Positions 21,701 to 31,200 of a stretch of 39,445 nt of DNA are shown here, in pieces. Below the pieces are notes generated by a model. It searched no databases. It was not told the DNA's origin and worked only from the letters and a program-made list of their open reading frames with translations. Position numbers and translations under genes: made by a program. The first letter of the stretch is position 1; each line of letters starts with the position of its first letter. The stretch is taken from assembly GCA_001584585.1 (NCBI GenBank), contig LSYV01000014.1, positions 1,239,394-1,278,838 on the forward strand, given 5' to 3'. Source of the stretch: Gonium pectorale. Taxonomy: Eukaryota; Chlorophyta; Chlorophyceae; Chlamydomonadales; Volvocaceae.

Positions 21701-23783
21701 TGACGTCGCCGTGAAGGTGGGGAGGCGCAGGGGTTGCCGCTATGTGTGTGTGTGTGGGGGGGAGACCGCTGCTGAGGGACGCGTGCACGGGCTGCTGGCG
21801 CGGTGCGGTGCGGTGCATGCCACCACGGACCGCGTGGATGCGGACCCCGTTGCGACTTCGCGTCCGTATGTGTCACTGTCGTGGTGCGGTTTACGTCCGA
21901 TACGGGTTTCTCGGCCTAATTGGCCAACTGACGTGACCCGTCCCCGTTCGATTGGCTTCTGGTGTGTCACCTGGCGGCTGCAGTGCCCAGGCGCGAACCA
22001 CACGCCCATGCTGATTTAAGAGGCCTGATGGCTCAAGGCGCCGCCCACTATCGTTGTTGTCTTGTGCCTTTCTCCGGCCCAGCCCCCGGTCATCGCCGCT
22101 CACCTCCATCATTCCCCTCCCTCACGCCCTCCACCGCCCGCAGGCGGGCGCCCAGCACTGGCCGCAGCTGCAGCCGGCCTTTGCGCGGCTGCTCGCCTCC
22201 TCGGACGGCCCCACGCTATGCAGCCTGCTGGCAGGTGCGGAGCGCATTGTGCGCATGCTGGCGGCGACGGCCGGGCCCTCCGCACAAGCGGCAGGGCCGA
22301 GCGGCCAGGACGAGGCCCGGCACTCTGCCGCACCGCCCGCCCGATCCGCAGCCGCTTCAGAGGCGGCTGCCGAGGCGGCGGTAGCCGTGGTTTCGGGGCC
22401 GCTGCTGGAGGTGCTCCGGAGCCGGCTGCACCTGGTGGCTCCCGCAGCGTCGGGTGCGCTGGCGGGGCTGCTGGAAGTGTGCCCGGCTGAGCTGCAGCGG
22501 GAGATGCTGCAGGTGCGTCGAGAGGTACTGCTAGACAGTTTACTGCAGGAGTATCGATACGGTGATGCGAGGCGTATCCAAAAACAGAGGGGGTACGCCG
22601 CTTGGTGTACTGGGGCCCGCATGGCCAAGGGCGGGGCTACGACGATTAGGAAAGGTGTGGACTCCTTGGAGCCCTGTCGCAATACCTTGACCATGGGGTC
22701 TTAGGTGCTGGTCGCGTCAGTTGTTTGCCATTTGGGCCCGCCACAGACACCCCACGTTGCAGCAGCAGACCAGCAGCGCATCCCGTGCGGCAATAGCGAC
22801 CCGGCGGCTCTTGCGGTTCTCTTTGGCCTTTCCCGCAGGTGCTGCCGACCCTAAGCGCCCCACCCGCAGCCGGCACCGGCCGCTGCGGCGACTGGCGGCC
22901 GCGGCTGTCACTGGCCGCCAGCCTCCACGCGGTCGTTCGCGCCGTCGCGCCGGCCGCCGGGCCCGACGCGGCAGCGGAGGTCGCACGCTGCGCCCTCGCC
23001 CTGTGCGCGGATCCGGTCTGGGCGGTGCGGCGCGCGGCGGCAGAGCAAGTGGGCCGCATCCTGGCAGATGCCGTGCCTCCTGCGGACGCTGCTGGCGCTC
23101 TGCGGATAGCGCAAGCGCAGGAGATATCGGCCTCCTCGTCACATGGGCCGGTGCTCCAAGATGCGGCCGCAGCGGGGCAGCTCCCACGCAGCACGGGGCC
23201 GGCGGATACTCGGCACGACATGGCGAGGGGTGACGATGGCACCGACAGCAGCTGCAGCACACGGCGGGAACCTGAGGAGGGAGCCGCGCCTGCCGGGCTG
23301 CAGCGCCGGCAAACGGGGGACGGCGGCCCGGCGGGCGAGGGTGACCCCGGGGGGCGCACCCAGCGCAGCGGCGGGTCGGGAGAGAGCGCGGCTAACGCCG
23401 CTGCGGGCGCCAGGGCTCCGGAGGAGGCTCCTCTGTTATCGGCGGCGTCGGCGGCTTCAGAGTCGCTTGCAGGGTACGGGGGCGATGCGGTGCTGGGTAT
23501 CACCGGATCGCAGTGGAGCTGGGTGCTGCGGGCCTTGGGGGTGGCCGGGGCCGAGCCGGTTGGCGGTGGCGGCGGCGGCAGTGGCGATGGGAGGGAGGCC
23601 GCTGCGGCCCAGGGCAGCGAGGGCGGTGAGCAGGCAGGGGACTCGCTTGCGGCGCTCGCGGTCATAGGCCCGTGGCTACGCAGCGTCTCGGGGCAGCACA
23701 GCCGGGCGGACAAGATGCTGCTGGCGGCGTGCTGCCGAGGAGCGTTCGCGCAGGCGCGGAAGGGCGGGGCTGACGCGGTGTGA
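18707..23783 (+). CDS. HEAT-repeat protein, protein phosphatase 4 regulatory subunit 1-like
   Basis: Likely a scaffold that holds a PP2A-family phosphatase catalytic subunit (PP4 in the best-known relatives). Supported exons: 18707-18787, 18876-18959, 19321-19401, 19742-19814, 20041-20353, 20608-20904, 21240-21716, 22144-22512, 22839-23783 (TGA). HEAT helices are visible throughout, e.g. LLEDEAVGVRLETLQQLQQL, LCSDSVWSVKQAAARAVGEL, SKSQWVVTAARQQLGPAIA and CADPVWAVRRAAAEQVGRIL. The pattern 'D..W.VR.AA...LG' matches PPP4R1 rather than other HEAT families, though that is a judgement by eye. The last exon (945 nt) contains a long disordered Gly/Ala/Glu-rich insert before the C-terminal ...GPWLRSVSGQHSRADKMLLA. 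The exon at 20041-20353 enters in one frame and must leave in another, so the model there is incomplete by 1 nt or one small intron. Confidence 0.68.
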
Positions 23784-24434
23784 CGGGGCGGTGATGTTTA
23801 TGCGCACTCACGCTTTAGTATCGCTGGTTGGCAGCAGCGTAGAGCAGCGTAAATTCGACTCGGCATTGCCTGCCAGTGGCTCAGAGCGCCAGGATCCTGC
23901 TTATGCTAACAGGCCCTGCAGCTTTGCAGGTGCTGTACATGCATTGTCGAATGTGCGAAGAAGCTAGGAATATGACACCTAGGTGCGATTTGCGCTGCAG
24001 AAGTGCGGCGTGGTCTCACTCTTTCTTGGCAGTATTTCATACTACGGGAGGACGTTGCGTTTTCATAGCTCCTTGCCAAGGATAGGTTGCGTGGGTTCCA
24101 CCACGCATGTCTACGCTCTAGCTGCAGCGCGGACAGCAGCGGCGGATCCAGAGTCGACGTGCGCGAGCATAGCCGCGCCACTGCCGCGCCTGCCTCAGGC
24201 TGGTAAGTATCACCCAAACACCCCGGCACCCGGCCAGTATACGCCATACAAACTTAAGTGCAATAGGTGGGCTTACTGCGCCAGTCCATCAGTACAAGCA
24301 GCCGGCTGATGCACAACTGGCACAACAACGCGGTAAGCTGTCCCGTCCAGGACTGGGTGGCGGGGCATCTGCTCGTTTGCCTCGCTCGCCTCCCTTTTCT
24401 TGTACCGCCTGCCTCCCATCTGGAAAAAGAAATG
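23784..24434. other. region downstream of the HEAT-repeat gene, no gene seen
   Basis: Presumed 3' UTR and intergenic DNA. I find no TGTAA signal here and no open frame worth calling on either strand. The AT content rises compared with the coding region to the left. Confidence 0.4.
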
Positions 24435-24470
24435 AAATCTGCAGAGAAAGAGTGAAACGTCGCGCCTTTA

Positions 24471-24490
24471 GGTATGTATGTCCGTAGAGG
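24471..24490 (+). repeat. 20-bp inverted-terminal-type motif, left copy
   Basis: The 20-mer GGTATGTATGTCCGTAGAGG reappears with one mismatch in inverted orientation at 26509-26528 and with two differences from this copy in direct orientation at 27118-27137. It lies outside the ~300-bp repeat arm that begins near 24577. A nearby AAATCTGCAxAGAAAGAG motif at 24435-24452 recurs in direct orientation at about 26418-26435. Confidence 0.7.
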
Positions 24491-24576
24491 TGTGCCCCCC
24501 CCCCCCCAGCTGCGGTTTACAACTTTCTCACAACAGAGCGTGCGTGCGATGCGGCGGGGTTCACGGCCTCAGACAG

Positions 24577-24885
24577 ACAGACTTCGTTACAGTAACCCCG
24601 ACGCTGGGGGACCCGGCATGCCACCGGGAAATTACTGCGAAAGTACGGGCAGCAAGGCAGCACCAGCAGACAAACCAAGCAACGAAACAGTGGCCTAGTG
24701 CTTAACCCAAACAGGAGGCCCGCGGCTGGGCATGGAAGAAACCCTCACACGGGCCGTGCACAGTAGAGGCCCGCCACCCAACAAGTCCAACCACGTCTGT
24801 GGAGACACTAACCCGCGCCATCCCGGAGCCAGTCCCGACCACGAGCGGCAAATGCACATACCGGTCGACCGGCCCACACACAGGT
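24577..24885 (+). repeat. ~305-bp interspersed repeat, arm A
   Basis: This stretch aligns along nearly its whole length with the reverse complement of 25784-26088. Shared landmarks include ACTTCGTTACAGTA, CGACGCTGGGGG, AGCAAGGCAGCACCAGCAGA and the CACACACAGGTA end. A third partial copy sits at 25009-25050. No coding capacity is evident. Confidence 0.85.
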
Positions 24886-25008
24886 ATTTAGCGAGGTGGT
24901 AAACAAGAAAACCCAAGGAAAACCGAGGGAGACCAATGCGTCACTCCGGGCAGTGCAGACGTCCAGCCACAACCCGCAGGAAGGGGTGCCCAGCAGACAC
25001 GCCCTTCC

Positions 25009-25050
25009 AGACAGACTTCGTTACAGTACCCCCGACGCTGGGGGACCCGG
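25009..25050 (+). repeat. partial third copy of the interspersed repeat, cut by the assembly gap
   Basis: The first ~42 bp match the start of arm A (AGACAGACTTCGTTACAGTA, then the CGACGCTGGGGGACCCGG part) and then run straight into the N block. The remainder of this copy is probably missing from the assembly. Confidence 0.8.
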
Positions 25051-25070
25051 NNNNNNNNNNNNNNNNNNNN
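25051..25070. other. assembly gap of 20 N
   Basis: Twenty unresolved bases between a truncated repeat copy and a 16-bp tandem repeat. The true missing length may be larger than 20. Confidence 0.99.
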
Positions 25071-25073
25071 ATG

Positions 25074-25120
25074 TACCGGCCTCTCAATTTACCGGCCTCT
25101 CAATTTACCGGCCTCTCAAT
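25074..25120. repeat. 16-bp tandem repeat, three units
   Basis: The core ACCGGCCTCTCAAT starts at 25075, 25091 and 25107, so the period is 16 bp. It directly follows the assembly gap, which suggests that the array may be longer in the real genome. Confidence 0.9.
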
Positions 25121-25168
25121 CGCATATATACTGCCTTTCACCCAATCTAACAAACCATAAACATTGTG

Positions 25169-25187
25169 AAAAATTTATATATCAAAA
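25169..25187 (-). terminator. RNA polymerase III T-run terminators of tRNA-Leu
   Basis: On the minus strand TTTT (25187-25184) begins 6 nt after the discriminator base, and TTTTT (25173-25169) follows as a backup. Confidence 0.6.
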
Positions 25188-25192
25188 TTTTG

Positions 25193-25316
25193 TGCGCGCG
25201 GTGAGATTTGAACTCACGCAGCTTTCGCTATGGGAAAGCTCAGCTCGCAGCGTCGCTCATTCGAACGAAAGCGTATCGCTTGAGACCCACCCGTTAGACC
25301 ACTCCGGCACACGCGC
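25193..25316 (-). tRNA. tRNA-Leu(CAA) with a 42-nt intron
   Basis: On the minus strand a complete type II tRNA can be drawn. The acceptor stem GCGCGTG (from 25316) pairs with CGCGCGC, with discriminator A at 25193. The D arm is CCG/CGG around GAGTGGTCTAA. The anticodon stem starts TGGGT, and the loop CTCAAG gives anticodon CAA after U33. The T arm GTGAG-TTCAAAT-CTCAC is perfect. The variable arm is AGC-GAAA-GCT. An intron at 25278-25237 interrupts the loop one base after the anticodon, the usual eukaryotic position; the 3' half of the anticodon stem is TCCCA, leaving one T-T mismatch. The mature tRNA is 82 nt. Upstream, TATATAA lies 25-31 bp before the 5' end, as in plant tRNA genes. Runs of four and five T follow downstream as polymerase III stops. 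Confidence 0.9.
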
Positions 25317-25340
25317 ATGTCACATGTTTCAGTGTACGCT

Positions 25341-25347
25341 TTATATA
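25341..25347 (-). promoter_or_regulatory. TATA-like element upstream of tRNA-Leu
   Basis: TATATAA on the minus strand, 25-31 bp upstream of the tRNA 5' end. This matches the position of the upstream TATA element known for plant tRNA genes. Confidence 0.6.
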
Positions 25348-25783
25348 CTTCAAAAGCAATTTTCCGCAATCGTGCTGCGCCGCCTGTCCGGTGCAGCGCT
25401 CGCACCTCTGGCTGGGTGCCTCGCCGGACGAGGGTCGGGTGGTGGGTTGTGCGTGTGTGGGACGTGGTTGTGCTGGCGGTGCTCAACAGCCTGGAGTGGG
25501 CGCGGCGCTCTGTGCGCACGCGTCGGCCGTTCACCCCTTCCGGCCCGGGTTCAGCTGCCGCTATCCTCGCTGCGATGCAGGCGAGCGTGGTGGTGACGTT
25601 TTGGTTCCTGCTGCGAGACTTCTCTGACCTTGGTTTGCCGCGGAAGGGTTGGGATGGGGTGTCTGCTGGGCACCCCTTCCTGCGGGTCGTGGCCGGACGC
25701 CTGCAGTGCGCGGAGTGACTCAGTGCTCTCCCTCGTTTTCCTTGTTTTTTTCTCCCTCGCTCTTGTTTCCTTGATTGCTTGAT

Positions 25784-26088
25784 ACCTGTGTGTGGGCCTG
25801 TCGACCTGTATGAGCTTTATGCCGCTCGTGGTCGGGATCGGCTCCGGGGATGGCGCGGGTTAGTGACTCCACATGGTTGGACTTGCTGGGTGGCGGGCCT
25901 CTTGTGTGCACGGCCCGTGTGTGGGTTTTGCATGCCCAGCCACGGGCCCCCTGACTGGGTTAAGCACTCGGCCACTGTTTCATTGCTTGGTTTGTCTGCT
26001 GGTGCTGCCTTGCTGCCCGTACTCCTCGCAATGGTTTCCCGGTGGCAGGCCGGGCCCCCCAGCGTCGGGGGTACTGCAACGAAGTCTC
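25784..26088 (-). repeat. ~305-bp interspersed repeat, arm B (inverted relative to arm A)
   Basis: This is the reverse complement of 24577-24885 with scattered mismatches. Arms A and B form a large inverted repeat about 0.9 kb apart, enclosing the partial copy, the gap and the tRNA gene. Confidence 0.85.
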
Positions 26089-26316
26089 TCTCGCGCCGCC
26101 CCTGCCCCGCCCACGCCCAAGCCCGTCCACGCCCACGCCCGCACCCTGCAGCACAGCTCGTGAACGCGAGACGGTGCGCCCCGTATATCTCTGCCCCGCA
26201 CCGTTGCCATGTTCCTCCGTGCCCAGCCCTTCCTGCTCGACGCATGCCGCATCGCAGCTCCTGCCCCACGTCTACCAGCCCCATGCTTCCGCCGTCCCCG
26301 CCTCTTTCTCTGCTTT

Positions 26317-26352
26317 CTGCCTTGTATTTCTGCCTTGTATTTCTGCCTTGTA
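26317..26352. repeat. 14-bp tandem repeat, about three units
   Basis: A CTGCCTTGTATTT-type unit is repeated about three times within a pyrimidine-rich stretch, with no coding role visible. Confidence 0.75.
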
Positions 26353-26508
26353 CGACTCCTGATCTTGATCCTGATGACAGGCGCAAGTTCCACGGCAACA
26401 AGGTTTGGAAAATAGAGAAATCTGCAAAGAAAGAGGGAGCCCGCCTCTCTGCACTGTCCACGAACCCAGGATCCATCAAAAAAAGAGAACCAGAAACGGG
26501 GAAGGCAG

Positions 26509-26528
26509 CCTCTACGGACATACACACC
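26509..26528 (-). repeat. 20-bp inverted-terminal-type motif, right copy
   Basis: On the minus strand it reads GGTGTGTATGTCCGTAGAGG, one mismatch from the motif at 24471-24490. The two face each other across 2.06 kb, outside arms A and B. Confidence 0.7.
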
Positions 26529-26862
26529 CGAGGATGTGATGTTTCCAGCAGGGCGCCGAGTACAGGGCATGGCGGGCGAGGTATACGAGCAGACGCCTCC
26601 CCCCGGCGGCCCATCAAAGGATGGGCGGCGCCCATCTTCCCCAAAGCAGCTGTACGTCTGAAAAAAGAGAAACCTGCAACGGTCCACGAATCCAGCACCC
26701 ATTCACCGCCGTGCCCGCCGTGCATGGCAGCATGGGTTATTCTTTGCGTGTGTGGGGCGTTTTTCCCTGTGGGTTCATGCCCACGGGCTTTCCTATGGTG
26801 CCCCTTTTCTATGTGGTCAAGGCTTTGCCTTGTTCTCTCCTAAGGAGGTTCCCTAACAACCT

Positions 26863-26900
26863 CCTCGTTATCCTGACTCAACAGAGTCAGGATAACGAGG
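26863..26900. repeat. perfect 17-bp inverted repeat with 4-nt loop
   Basis: CCTCGTTATCCTGACTC at 26863-26879, loop AACA, then its exact complement at 26884-26900. Pairing may extend outward with mismatches. This would form a very stable hairpin in DNA or RNA. No gene ends here, so I cannot assign it a terminator role. Confidence 0.9.
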
Positions 26901-27117
26901 AAGGTCGTTGGCTTGCTCGTTACAACTGCCGTTGGTCGTCAACGGGCAATCGTACTCCTAAGTGACGGACCGGTGGCAGAGCAGGCAGAGCCGCCGACAC
27001 GACGCAGCAGGAAGAGCCACGACGCAGCCAGCCAACTGCGACGAGCTGGGACGCTGATCCCTGGTCGCCCACCGCCTAGCTTGGCCATATTATTGGGACC
27101 GTCATGTCACACCTTTG

Positions 27118-27137
27118 GGTGTGAATGTCCGTAGAGG
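27118..27137 (+). repeat. third copy of the 20-bp motif
   Basis: GGTGTGAATGTCCGTAGAGG is one mismatch from the 26509-26528 copy. It is in the same orientation as the left copy at 24471 and inverted relative to 26509-26528. Confidence 0.65.
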
Positions 27138-27140
27138 TGG

Positions 27141-28268
27141 CTCCAGTGTCCAGTCTTCCTCCGCAGCTGAAGCGACGCAGTGTGCTGGCTTGCCGAGCTG
27201 TCCCATAGCTGAAGTAGCATGGCGACGCACGTCCCGGAGCAGCACTGCAGCAGGCAGGCGGCGTGCGGAGCACAGCGGGCGGGTCGCGTAGGACAGGTTG
27301 GGGTTCTTCTGCCCGCTCCCCTTTGCGACAACGTCATAGTTGTTGCGGTGTGCACACATGTACACCTTGCAAGCGAGTACGACTCTAAGCAAAGCGTTCG
27401 CATTTCGTAATTGAACACCGGTGTGCACCTCCACCCCGTACGGTACGGCAGCACACACTTGACCTGATAGTTCTTGGAAAAACAGCATACCTCCGCCATA
27501 TAGTGCAGGGCCCGTATGCAACAGTTATCTAGCCAGCACTTCAAGCAGTAGACGCGAAACCAGACTCACAAAAGCGAATCAACATCCAACGTCCGATGAT
27601 ATCTACGTACATGCGCCATGTACGAACCGGACGCCATATAACCCAAATCGTGACACAGCAAAGATAGTAAAATGGTAGCAGCAGTTTGGTCGACGCACCC
27701 CCGGCGCTTCACAGCGTCCGTCATTGGGAAGTAGTTCAGGTTGCTAGCTAAAACGGCACTACCACACAGCGCTTAATGTCACGCACAAGGGTGACAATAG
27801 AGGAAACCGTCAAACGTGAGGTTGGGAATGATCCCACAATGTACGGACACCACACGCCTGTTCAGGTGAAATGCTGACCCAACCCGTGGTACACCATGCG
27901 AGAGGGCAAGGGTGAAGACCCCATGGTTGACACCGCAAACACCGTAGCGGGTCGACCACCGGGGTTATGAGGGATGAATGCGACCACGATTAACGGCACA
28001 CGGCCGCCATACAGTCAAGTCGAACGATTAAGTTGTGCCAAAGCAACCGCACCGCCCTGATGCGTCGGGTCCATCGTCCAACGCTGAGGGCGAAGCACGT
28101 ACTACATACACAAGGCCGCGGCACGGCAACGCCGAGACAAGGGGTGCGTGCCTGAACCAACGATCCCAGAGCCGCAGTGGCCATGTCAGGCACAATGGCG
28201 CTGCTCCCATCAATGCGACCGGATGGCACATCCGCGCGGTCGTATCTTTACGTACGGATGCACGGCAT
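27141..28268. other. 1.1-kb stretch without a supported gene
   Basis: No reading frame on either strand carries recognisable motifs or splice-consistent partners. It probably includes the 3' UTR of the minus-strand exchanger gene that ends at 28269, but I see no clear TGTAA signal for it. Confidence 0.4.
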
Positions 28269-31200
28269 CTACTTGAAGTAATACGCCAGGGAAATGAGTA
28301 CGAACAGCGCAATCAGCTGCACGCCCAGCAGCCAGTGCGACGTGGCGCCCGCGGTCACGAAGTTGACCTGCGGCCGATAAGGCGCGTGGAGGCGGTGTGG
28401 CGGTGGCGACGGCGGGTGTGAACAGGAGCAGGGGACGGCCCAAACGCGGGGAAAGAAAGCCAGCGGCCGGCAGCACCGGCGGCGACCGGGTTGGTGCCTT
28501 CCGTGGCTGCTCCCAGTGCCTGTCAATGACCTACGAATCGCCCCATCGCTTTTCGTTCACCGCTGGAGCGCCGGCCCAGGCCAGACCGGAACCCAAGGCA
28601 CTTCTATTGATTCCACTCCCCCGACGCCCCCAGCAATGCCCACCTGCGCCACCGACAGCATGAGCGCCATTGCGGAGAAGGGGTCGAAGCTCAGCGTGAA
28701 GTGGTGGCCTGGGAGCGGGGGGTTTGGGTGGAGATGGGGAAAGGGGCGGGGCGGGGAAGGGCGGGACGAAGGGTAAGAGCGGGCCAGCAGGCAAAGACAG
28801 CTAAGTCAAGAGAGTGGTGTCATGCGGCGGGAGGCGGGGACGGGATGGGGGTAGGGCGGGTTGCACGGGACCGAGGGCGACGTGCGGCGACATCGAGCTA
28901 TGACGGCGGGACGGTGAGGAGAGCTCCAGGTGCGCCCGGCGCGGCAACGGCCATGGTCACACGGCGGCGCAACGCAGCTGCGACGGGGCCCACCGCACCA
29001 TGCACCGACCCACACCTTGCACGTGAGTGGGTTGGACTCACCGGTCATCCAACCGACAACAACCGCCAGCGGTACGGCAAAGAGCGCAACCTGGATGGAC
29101 GAGCCGATGGCCACGCCCATGGACCTGCGGCGCGGGGGCACGGGTAGCCGTCAGCCAACCTGCCGTACGGTACTAGGGAACTGACATGTGACGCACAACC
29201 CGGCAACCCACGACAATGAATCCCATGTATTACGTAACGCCATGCGCAGCTGCTGCAACGCGACCCGGTTAGGCACAGCCTTCAGCCTGTATGTAGAGAC
29301 TTATGTGCAACACCCTGGTGTTTGAGAACCGCCCCAAAGGTGACCCTCCGTCACCTCAGCCCCAAGGGCGGACACCAAAGGCTTGAGCATCAATACGAGC
29401 CACCCGAGCCACCCAGAGGCTTTGCGACGATGCGACCTCGACTGCCTATGGACTGGCCCACCCACCACAACCCACAACGCGTGCAAACCCACGCAGCCCA
29501 AGAACACGCTCACAGGTCCATCTTGTTCTTGGTCGCCACAATGACGGCGGTCATGTGCTCGCAGGCATTGCCGGCGATCGGGAGTACGATGGTACCCAGA
29601 AAGGCCTCGCCAATGCCAGAGCTGCGCGGCAAGGGTGGACAGGATGGGCCGGAGGCGCGGGGGCGGGTGGTGACGGACTGCAAGCGGCCATGTATCGCCC
29701 CCACTAAGGCATTGCCGGTGCACGAGTTGGACTGGCGAGGTGGGGCGGGGCAATCGACTAGGGGGACTAGGGGGCAGTGCGCACTTCTGCTGGCACGTCG
29801 ACACCCTGGGCGGGCGGGCGGGGTGCTGTGGAAGAATAGGCCAACGTCCTGCGGGCCAGCGCGCGGGTCAATGGCCGTGCACCGGTGCATGGACGGGTGA
29901 CGCGCCCCACCAGCGTCCCGCCCCCCGCGTGTCGCACACCCCCCGCGTGTCGCCGCTCCTACCTCTTGCTAAACTCTTCCAATGACGAGGTCAGAAACCT
30001 GCGGACCAGCAGGCCGGAGGCGGGCGAAAGTGGCGGGGCGGGCGGGTGGCTGGCTGGTCAGGCGCGGAACACGGAACACCATGGCGCATCCGGCCAAAGG
30101 CACGCGCGCCACCACACGATCGGAACAACCTCCACTGGGAGATCGCGCCGTTTCGCGGGAATCCGTCCCTAGGAATCTTAGTGTGCAACATCCGTGGTTC
30201 CCGCGTATGGCTTCAGCGGCGCTTTAGTGCACGGTGAACAGTGCACTGCGTCCACAGGACACCGACGAATCAGCACACGCCCGTCGAGCGCGCGATACTG
30301 AGCATAAGGCAGCGCTCACTCACTCGGACGAGATGGCCACCGTGATGGTGATGCCCACGAGCAGAGCCACCGATGTGGGCAGCGACAGCATCGGCTCCTG
30401 CTCGCCGTCGTCGCCCTCCGCATCCTGCGGAAGCAGCGGCGCGAGGGGACAGCAAGTCAGGTAACGGGTCGGCACGTGGTACGCCCGATCGTTGGATAAG
30501 TGGAAAATCGTGTGACGGAGCGCGGGGGCACAATCTCTAAGGACAGAGACATACTGCTTGTAGGGACCGCCTGCGCAGTGCAGCGAATGCGGGGTTGCAA
30601 AGGTCGACCAGCAGCCTTGAACACGCGCGCCCTCTGGAACCAAGGCCCTAGTGACCGTTGCCCCGGAGCCAAACGTTGACCCGACCAGCTAAGCCAGCCA
30701 CCAACCGACCACCTTCGCCACTACCCGCCACTAACACACATCGCATCTACAAATTTATGCACTGTTAGCATCCTCGCACATCTTCACACGTCCATGCACT
30801 CACCTCAAAAAGATCAGTATGGGTGTAGAGCTGGAAGCCCAGATAGCAGGCGTAGCTGGGGGCGGAGGGGGGCCACACAGGGAACAGGGGGGTTACGAGG
30901 AATGGTATATATGGGGGTCAAACACCGCCCCTGCTCCTGCCCGGAACCTCCCGACATGCGCTGAAATGCCATCTCTCCGCCTGGCAATGGAATCCTTACA
31001 ATAGCAACCGCACCATGGCCGCCCCATCCGCCTGCCGAGTTCCTTCCCGTATCCGGTAGAGCTTCTGAGCGCTGCCCCACTGCCCCGAGCCACCATCAAT
31101 TCCTCCTCACCACAGCAGCAGGATCACGGCGGTCCCCCGGCTGATCTGCAGGGCCAGCTCCTCGCGGTCGCTGGCGGAGCCGTCCCCGTGGAACAGCAGC

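Noticed and set aside
20448..22019. 523-codon plus-strand frame through the HEAT-repeat gene
   Set aside because: It runs through introns and is in frame with the real exons only in part; the spliced model with VREELLATLDAA and AVAGVLPRLY exons gives HEAT repeats, while the intron part is junk-like.
24896..25160. Short frames running across the N gap
   Set aside because: They are bridged by unknown bases and made of repeat sequence; no evidence of coding.
25817..26725. 302-codon minus-strand frame in the repeat block
   Set aside because: Half of it is repeat arm B and the rest is low-complexity; no transposase or reverse transcriptase motifs could be found in any frame.
24471..27137. CRISPR-like array
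   Set aside because: The repeats are inverted or irregularly spaced, of different lengths, and in a eukaryotic genome; no regular spacer pattern exists.
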